From NCBI GenBank assembly GCA_030657355.1, contig CP131056.1, positions 3,120,501-3,184,500 of the forward strand: a stretch of 64,000 nt of DNA. Reading direction: 5' to 3'. The notes beneath the pieces are model-generated. The model made no database searches. It had not been told where the DNA came from and saw only the letters and a list, made by a program, of their open reading frames with translations. Shown here piece by piece: positions 59,300-64,000 of the stretch; the first letter of the stretch is position 1, and each line of letters starts with the position of its first letter. Source of the DNA: Radicibacter daui (GTDB taxonomy: Bacteria; Pseudomonadota; Alphaproteobacteria; Radicibacterales; Radicibacteraceae). The translations under genes and the position numbers were made by a program.

Positions 59300-60127
59300 C
59301 TAGTTATTCTGCAACAGCGGACGCATCAGCTCGGCTGTTGCATGGAAGCGGTTGACGAATGACTGAACACGGTCACTCGTCGGGTGGAGGAGCACATCGG
59401 CTGGCGGACCGTCTGCATCGATGCAGCCCTGATCGAGAAAGACGACGCGACTTGCGACCTCGAGGGCAAAGCCAAGCTCATGGGTAACGACGATCATCGT
59501 CATCCCCTCCTTGGCCAGCGACATCATCGTCTCGAGCACTTCGCCGACCAGTTCGGGATCCAGCGCCGAGGTCGGCTCGTCGAACAGCATGACCTGCGGC
59601 CGCATATTGAGCGCACGGGCGATGGAAACACGCTGCTTCTGCCCACCTGACAGCTTGTCAGGCCGGCGGTCGGCGAAACTGGCCATGCCAACCTTGCCGA
59701 GATAGTCCATGGCCCGGTCCCGATTGGTGGCCGGATTTTCCTTCAGGACGGTGCGCGGGCCTTCCATCACATTCTCCAGCACCGACATGTGCGGGAAGAG
59801 ATTGAAATGCTGGAACACCATGCCGACGCGGCTGCGCAGGCCGTTGACCTGACGCTGGGAGACTGCGGCACCACGCCCGGCGCCGGCAGGCGTGTCGAAG
59901 ATGGCGCTACCGCCGATTTCGATCCGCCCCTTGTCCGGTATTTCCAGCAGGTTGATGCAACGCAGCAGCGTGGTTTTGCCGGAGCCGCTGGAACCCAGGA
60001 GTGCCACCACCTCGCCCTCATGCACATCAAGATCGATGTTCTTGAGGACCTGATGCTGGCCGTAGCTCTTGGACAGGCCACGGATGGAGACGAGCGGAGC
60101 CGTCCCGGATGTCTGGGAGGAGGTCAT
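59300..60127 (-). CDS. Polar amino acid ABC transporter ATP-binding protein
   Basis: A 275-residue GlnQ-type ATPase: Walker [10 protein letters not shown] (45-53), signature LSGGQKQR, Walker [14 protein letters not shown] and switch His in VVTHELGFA. It powers uptake through the permease encoded just upstream. The two genes overlap by one base. An insertion around residues 80-92 ([13 protein letters not shown]) is longer than in GlnQ but common in hydroxyproline/histidine-type subfamilies. Confidence 0.92.
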   Translation of the reverse strand: MTSSQTSGTAPLVSIRGLSKSYGQHQVLKNIDLDVHEGEVVALLGSSGSGKTTLLRCINLLEIPDKGRIEIGGSAIFDTPAGAGRGAAVSQRQVNGLRSRVGMVFQHFNLFPHMSVLENVMEGPRTVLKENPATNRDRAMDYLGKVGMASFADRRPDKLSGGQKQRVSIARALNMRPQVMLFDEPTSALDPELVGEVLETMMSLAKEGMTMIVVTHELGFALEVASRVVFLDQGCIDADGPPADVLLHPTSDRVQSFVNRFHATAELMRPLLQNN

Positions 60128-60771
60128 CAGTTATGGCCCTCCAGCTTGCGGGCGATGTAGTTCGACGGAATGAGAATGAGCAGGAAGACCACGCCGATGG
60201 CCGTGTAGATTTCCATCGGCCGGTAGGTGAAGGACGAGATGTAACCGGCCTGGTAGAGCAGATCGGGCACCGTGATGACCGACAGCAGCGTAGTGTTTTT
60301 CATCTGGATGATGGTCTGGCCGGCAAGCGGCGGGATCATGCGGCGGAAAGCCTGCGGCAGGATGATCCGGCGCATGGCCTGCGCCCCGGACATGCCCAGC
60401 GCGCGGGCCGCATCGCTCTGGCCCCGCTCAAGCGACTGGATGCCCGCGCGCAGGATCTCGGCATAGTAGGCGGCACCATAAAGACTGAGCGCCATGATGC
60501 CGGCGGCCTGCTTGGAGATGTTGATGCCGAAGAAGATCGGCAGCGCGTAATAGCTCCACAGCAGCCACACGAGCAGCGGCACATTGCGGAAAAACTCGAC
60601 GAATAGGCGGCCGGCCCAGTTGAAAAACCTGAAGCCGCAAATCTGCGCGACCGCAATGACAAGACCGATGACCAGACCGAGCACCGTCGTCAGGACGGTG
60701 TAATAGATAGTGATTCCAAGCCCTTTCACTATCAGATCGGTATTCTGGAAGATAACTGACCAATCAAACAC
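60127..60771 (-). CDS. Polar amino acid ABC transporter permease
   Basis: A 214-residue HisM/GlnP-type inner-membrane permease with five hydrophobic segments and the EAA loop [25 protein letters not shown], which docks onto the ATPase. Only one permease gene is present, so it probably works as a homodimer. It lies 79 bases after the binding-protein gene. Confidence 0.92.
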   Translation of the reverse strand: MFDWSVIFQNTDLIVKGLGITIYYTVLTTVLGLVIGLVIAVAQICGFRFFNWAGRLFVEFFRNVPLLVWLLWSYYALPIFFGINISKQAAGIMALSLYGAAYYAEILRAGIQSLERGQSDAARALGMSGAQAMRRIILPQAFRRMIPPLAGQTIIQMKNTTLLSVITVPDLLYQAGYISSFTYRPMEIYTAIGVVFLLILIPSNYIARKLEGHN

Positions 60772-60850
60772 GGCTTTACCCCGCCACGTTTACCTGTTCC
60801 TCAGAAGCCGGGGACCGGCTGGCCGGTCCCCGGCGGTAGTTCACTGCTGA

Positions 60851-61696
60851 TCAGAAGCTGAATTCGGGCGGCAGGATCGACAGATCGATGCCGTGATCCT
60901 CAAAGGCCTTCTGGAGCTTGCCTTGGGCGAGGCCGAGTGCGCGCTGCTGGTTGACCCAGTTGGTCAGCCAGTTCTCGTAGCCCTCGTTGCCCTCTTCGCG
61001 GGCAACACCGATGGTCGCCGGGTTGCGCAGCATCGGGCTCGGCAGGATGATCTCCCCATTGATCTGCTTGGCGACCTGCACGGCGTCGAAGATGGCAAGG
61101 ACCATCGCGTCACCACGGCCGGCCTGCATTTCCATCAGGCCAAGCGGACGCTCTTCCACCACAACCTTCTGGGCCTTGGGCGCCAGGGCGTCGGCGACAA
61201 CCTGCATCGTGCCGCCCTTCTGGACGATCAGACGCACGGACGGATCATTGAGCTCGGCCCAGGTCTTCTTCTCGAAGCCTTTCTTCGTCACGATCGCCCA
61301 GGCGTCGGTGAAGAGCGGAACATTCAGATAATCAACCACAAGGCCGCGCTGCGGATTGGGGTTGAGCCCAAAGGCGATGTCGATCTTGTGAGCCTGGAAA
61401 TCGGCGGCGAGATTGCCCCAGGTGGTCTCCACTGGCACGACCTTGACGCCGAGCAGGCCGGCAATGTCATGCGCCCAGTCCATGTAGAAACCGCCCCACT
61501 CACCGCTGTCGCGGTTACGGATATAGCCGGGCTCCTCGCCCACCATCACCGGCACGCGCAGTTCGCCGCTCTTGCGGATGCGGTCAAGCACAAGATTAGG
61601 GTCTGCAGCATGGGCCGGCGTTACCGCCGAGGCCAGACACAGCATGAACAGCGCCGCGGCGGCACTGAACAGTCGCTTCAAGAATTTGAGTTCCAT
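60851..61696 (-). CDS. Periplasmic amino acid-binding protein of ABC transporter
   Basis: A 281-residue solute-binding protein of family 3. The signal peptide is MELKFLKRLFSAAAALFMLC with a cleavage site after THAHA-like TPAHA near residue 30. The mature part has LRVPVMVGEEPGYIRN, GFYMDWAHDIAGLLGVKVV and FDVAFGLN-like IDIAFGLNPNPQRG, typical of the fold. The ATG at 61696 has AGGTGG 6 bases upstream; the GTG at 61705 is an alternative. It would bind the imino acid used by this operon, and it follows the regulator gene by 33 bases. Confidence 0.9.
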   Translation of the reverse strand: MELKFLKRLFSAAAALFMLCLASAVTPAHAADPNLVLDRIRKSGELRVPVMVGEEPGYIRNRDSGEWGGFYMDWAHDIAGLLGVKVVPVETTWGNLAADFQAHKIDIAFGLNPNPQRGLVVDYLNVPLFTDAWAIVTKKGFEKKTWAELNDPSVRLIVQKGGTMQVVADALAPKAQKVVVEERPLGLMEMQAGRGDAMVLAIFDAVQVAKQINGEIILPSPMLRNPATIGVAREEGNEGYENWLTNWVNQQRALGLAQGKLQKAFEDHGIDLSILPPEFSF

Positions 61697-61729
61697 CCGA
61701 TCCACCTTCTGTACATTCTGTTTTTTGAG

Positions 61730-63625
61730 TTACCCAAGAAAACCGCGCCTTAAGGGGTCGTCGGGCTCAAGGATGAGTGTCGAGATCCCGTTGAGATGGG
61801 CGCGTCCCGAAATTTTCGGGATATATGCAGGGCGCCCGTCCGGGCCCTCTGCAATTCCGGTGATCCTGCCTTGCAGGTGGCCGCCGAAAATGCTCTCGGC
61901 TTCCATGACTTCACCTTCCTTGAGGCGCCCCTGCGCCATCAGGAGGCTCATGCGGGCGGCAACGCCGCCCACGCCCGGCGAGCGGTCATAACGCTGACGG
62001 TCAATAGCCAGGAACAGCCGCTCGCGACCGGCGGCGATGCTCTGGCAAAAGAGAACTGAATCGAGGCCGGCCTCGAGGGCCGGCTGCACCGCGGCCAGCG
62101 CCTTGCGGATTTGCTGGCCGGCAGCCAGCATCTGCTCGAGATTGTCCGACGTAACCTCAAGCCCGAGATCTGAGGCCTCGACCATGGCATGGATGTTGGA
62201 GCCGCAGGACACCTGAACCGCCAGTGCCTTGCCCTTGACCGTCACCATCAGATCGCGGTGCGTCACGCTAACCGCCGGCAGGCAGACCTGGATGAGATCT
62301 CCCTTGCCGCCCAGATCGACCTCGACGATGCCGCCCGGCATCTCTACGGAGAAACGCTGGCGTTCCTTGAGACGGCCCAGCGCTTCCAGCGCCTTGGCAT
62401 ATCCCAGCACGGCATGGCCGCAAAAACGCGGATAGCCGTAGGAGGTAATGAAGAAGGCACCGAAGTCCGCCTTGTCCGACGGCACCGGCACCAGGCCGAA
62501 GGACCCCACGTGACCACGCGGCTCCTGCAGGAGCATGGGGCGCAGATGGTCGTAGCGACGCTCGAACGCCTGGGCCTTTTCGGCAACGGTTTCGCCCTCA
62601 ATTCCGCTCAGCGGCTCGATGAGGATGCGGGTGGGGTGCCCGGCCGTATGCGTCTCCAGCACACGGTAGGTCTCGGAGTTGCCCGGCAGTTCGACATTAA
62701 GCCCCCCCTCCCCCAGTCCAGTACCATGGGAGACGCCCAGATCGAGCCGGCGGCCGCGTTTTTCAAAATGCATGGATCCCAGACGTTCAACGTCGGTGTT
62801 CATCCACAGCACGACCACATTTCCGCCGGAGAGGTTGCGCCAGCGATGACCGATGCGGCTGTTGAAGTAGGCACTGTCGCCCGGGCGCAGGACGGCAGCT
62901 TCGCGGCCGGAGAGTGTTATCTCCAGCTCGCCTTCCAGCACATAGATCAGCTCTTCGCCGTCATGGGCATAAAAGCCGTCGCTTTCCCGGCCGGCTTCGA
63001 TGGTCCACACCTCGGCATCCATCAGCCGCTCGGCAACGGTCAGCTGCTCGATGGTCACGCCGGGGCCGAACGTGCTGACGATGCGCCCTTCGCCCTTGCG
63101 CACGATGGGCATGTCCTGCCGGCTGGTACCACCCAGTATCTCGGACAGGGTCCGGTGGAAGACTTCGGCGATGGCGCTCATGCGCGCCGGCGACAGAAAG
63201 GCCGCACCACGCTCGAACATACTGAGGTGCGACACACCGATCTCGGTACGCTCCGACAGCTCGCGCAGCGACATGCCGGCTTCCTGGCGAAGATTGCGGA
63301 CAGTCTCGCCGATTTTCTCGAACTCGACCTTGCGGCGCTCCGGTTCGGGAACCGCCGCCGGGACATCGTCTGCAACCGGCACCTCATCGAGCGCCCGGCG
63401 AATACCGGAAAGGTTCATGCCCGACACCCGGCGCAGTTGCTCGATCTGCCGGATGCGATCCAGATCGCTGGCGGCAAAGGAGCGGTGGCCGCTGGGCGAC
63501 TTGTAGGGCTCGATCAGGCCGAAACTTTCCCACGAACGCAGGGTCGATACCGAAACCCCGGTCACCTTGGCGGCATGACCGATGGAATAAGGCTTCCTGC
63601 TGTTCGTTTGATCGCTCAAGGTCAC
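61730..63625 (-). CDS. MerR-XRE-cupin regulator fused to a degenerate proline racemase domain
   Basis: A 631-residue protein in one uninterrupted frame. Residues 12-80 are a MerR-type HTH (YSIGHAAKVTGVSVSTLRSW). Residues 103-163 are an XRE HTH (NLRQEAGMSLRELSERTEIG). Residues 200-277 are a cupin (GEELIYVLEGELEITLSG; LRPGDSAYF). Residues 320-630 are a proline-racemase fold with ETHTAGHPTRI, LQEPRGHVGSFG and RFCGHAVLGYA (Cys402). The second catalytic Cys motif DRSPCGTG reads DRSPGVGG (548-554), so two-base racemisation is impossible. It probably senses a hydroxyproline-like ligand and controls the downstream operon. The start is GTG at 63625. Confidence 0.9.
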   Translation of the reverse strand: MTLSDQTNSRKPYSIGHAAKVTGVSVSTLRSWESFGLIEPYKSPSGHRSFAASDLDRIRQIEQLRRVSGMNLSGIRRALDEVPVADDVPAAVPEPERRKVEFEKIGETVRNLRQEAGMSLRELSERTEIGVSHLSMFERGAAFLSPARMSAIAEVFHRTLSEILGGTSRQDMPIVRKGEGRIVSTFGPGVTIEQLTVAERLMDAEVWTIEAGRESDGFYAHDGEELIYVLEGELEITLSGREAAVLRPGDSAYFNSRIGHRWRNLSGGNVVVLWMNTDVERLGSMHFEKRGRRLDLGVSHGTGLGEGGLNVELPGNSETYRVLETHTAGHPTRILIEPLSGIEGETVAEKAQAFERRYDHLRPMLLQEPRGHVGSFGLVPVPSDKADFGAFFITSYGYPRFCGHAVLGYAKALEALGRLKERQRFSVEMPGGIVEVDLGGKGDLIQVCLPAVSVTHRDLMVTVKGKALAVQVSCGSNIHAMVEASDLGLEVTSDNLEQMLAAGQQIRKALAAVQPALEAGLDSVLFCQSIAAGRERLFLAIDRQRYDRSPGVGGVAARMSLLMAQGRLKEGEVMEAESIFGGHLQGRITGIAEGPDGRPAYIPKISGRAHLNGISTLILEPDDPLRRGFLG

Positions 63626-64000
63626 CGTCCGAATGAATGTAGGTTTTTTGAACTCTATTGATCGTATGTAGATATTTTGAACGAGTCAATCGTCACAAAG
63701 CCGTCAGATAAGTCTCTGAACTCACTGCCGGAGCCGGTGCGGGTAGCAAAAATACCGGCAATGTCACACGCCGAAATTCGCCAAACGACACGACCGGGAA
63801 ATGAGACCCGAGCAAGCTCTGGAATTGAGGGTTTTTGCGGATTTCATGCGAACCGCGACACGCGGGAAGGAAGACCCTCACGCTGGACCTGCACACTCTT
63901 TTTTCCGGAGTCGGCACAGCTTTCTGCCGCGGGTACCGCAAAGCCGCGTCTGGGAAATTCCCGGAAGCTAGACGGGAACTGGGATAGCCGTACCGGCTGC
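63626..64000. other. Upstream region of the fusion regulator
   Basis: The first 60 bases hold the direct repeats. The remaining 310 bases to the window edge contain only short frames without ribosome sites or recognisable domains, and I treat them as non-coding. Confidence 0.5.
63637..63682 (-). promoter_or_regulatory. Pair of 17-bp direct repeats upstream of the fusion regulator
   Basis: ATGTAGGTTTTTTGAAC (63637-63653) and ATGTAGATATTTTGAAC (63666-63682) match at 15 of 17 positions and lie 29 bases apart, about three helical turns. They stand 12 to 57 bases upstream of the GTG, where operator and promoter should be. A partial copy, GTTTTTTGA (61720-61728), lies in the gap before the binding-protein gene. 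Confidence 0.65.

Noticed and set aside
63693-63941. 82-codon minus-strand frame before the fusion regulator
   Set aside because: No ribosome site, no recognisable content and unusual composition; treated as non-coding.
1-64000. CRISPR arrays, insertion sequences and rRNA or tRNA genes
   Set aside because: No regularly spaced repeats, transposase frames or recognisable structural RNA sequences were seen.

Overview
The window is a 64 kb piece of a high-GC chromosome. It is almost certainly from an alphaproteobacterium and most likely a Rhodospirillales-type organism. The evidence is a DUF3126 protein, a class I lysyl-tRNA synthetase, a TIGR01459 HAD protein, a GTTC-N7-GTTC (alphaproteobacterial LexA-type) box and dense ATGA-coupled operons. 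I see no rRNA, tRNA, CRISPR array, transposase or integrase.

Region 1 (1-14.6 kb) is mostly housekeeping: a ribbon-helix-helix protein, a HAD phosphatase, a DUF1993 protein, malate dehydrogenase, a luciferase-like oxidoreductase, PyrD and a degenerate EAL protein. At 4.7-11.4 kb lies a compact minus-strand operon. It encodes a HAD-UbiA fusion, a GtrA protein, DprE1-like and DprE2-like enzymes and two polytopic membrane proteins. Read together, this looks like a pathway to polyprenyl-phospho-D-arabinofuranose with its flippase and candidate membrane glycosyltransferases.

Region 2 (14.6-37.7 kb) holds virion genes of a T7-like podovirus, all on the minus strand and in T7 late-gene order: portal, Bbp19-like protein, scaffold, capsid, tail tubes A and B, internal virion protein, tail spike, small and large terminase. 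A terminator sits where T7 has T-phi. Replication, RNA polymerase, integrase, large ejectosome and recognisable holin or spanin genes are absent. The set is split between scaffold and capsid by about 9.8 kb of ordinary-looking chromosomal genes, including a GAF-GGDEF protein, a PadR regulator with a palindromic operator, an O-methyltransferase, an RNA methyltransferase, a FlgC-like protein, a response regulator and a large PAS-hybrid histidine kinase with Hpt. A LexA-type box and a divergent S24 self-cleaving regulator lie at the head of the structural operon. Every open frame is intact, so a domesticated, gene-transfer-agent-like podoviral particle is worth testing against a decaying or rearranged prophage.

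Region 3 (37.8-51.7 kb) is again chromosomal: a beta-CASP metallo-beta-lactamase protein, a LOG protein, an aminotransferase, three GNAT acetyltransferases, an XRE/MmyB-type regulator, an FkbM-like protein, LysRS and a DinG/XPD-type helicase.

Region 4 (51.7-63.6 kb) is a minus-strand catabolic operon that looks devoted to hydroxyproline or related imino acids. It has an ABC transporter, a DapA-fold deaminase, two proline-racemase-family enzymes with both catalytic cysteines, two aldehyde dehydrogenases and a GMC oxidoreductase. Its first gene encodes an unusual 631-residue regulator: MerR-type HTH, XRE-type HTH, cupin, then a proline-racemase-fold domain that has lost the second catalytic cysteine. 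Two 17-bp direct repeats lie just upstream of that gene. This racemase-derived sensor fusion and the split podoviral particle locus are the two most interesting systems here.
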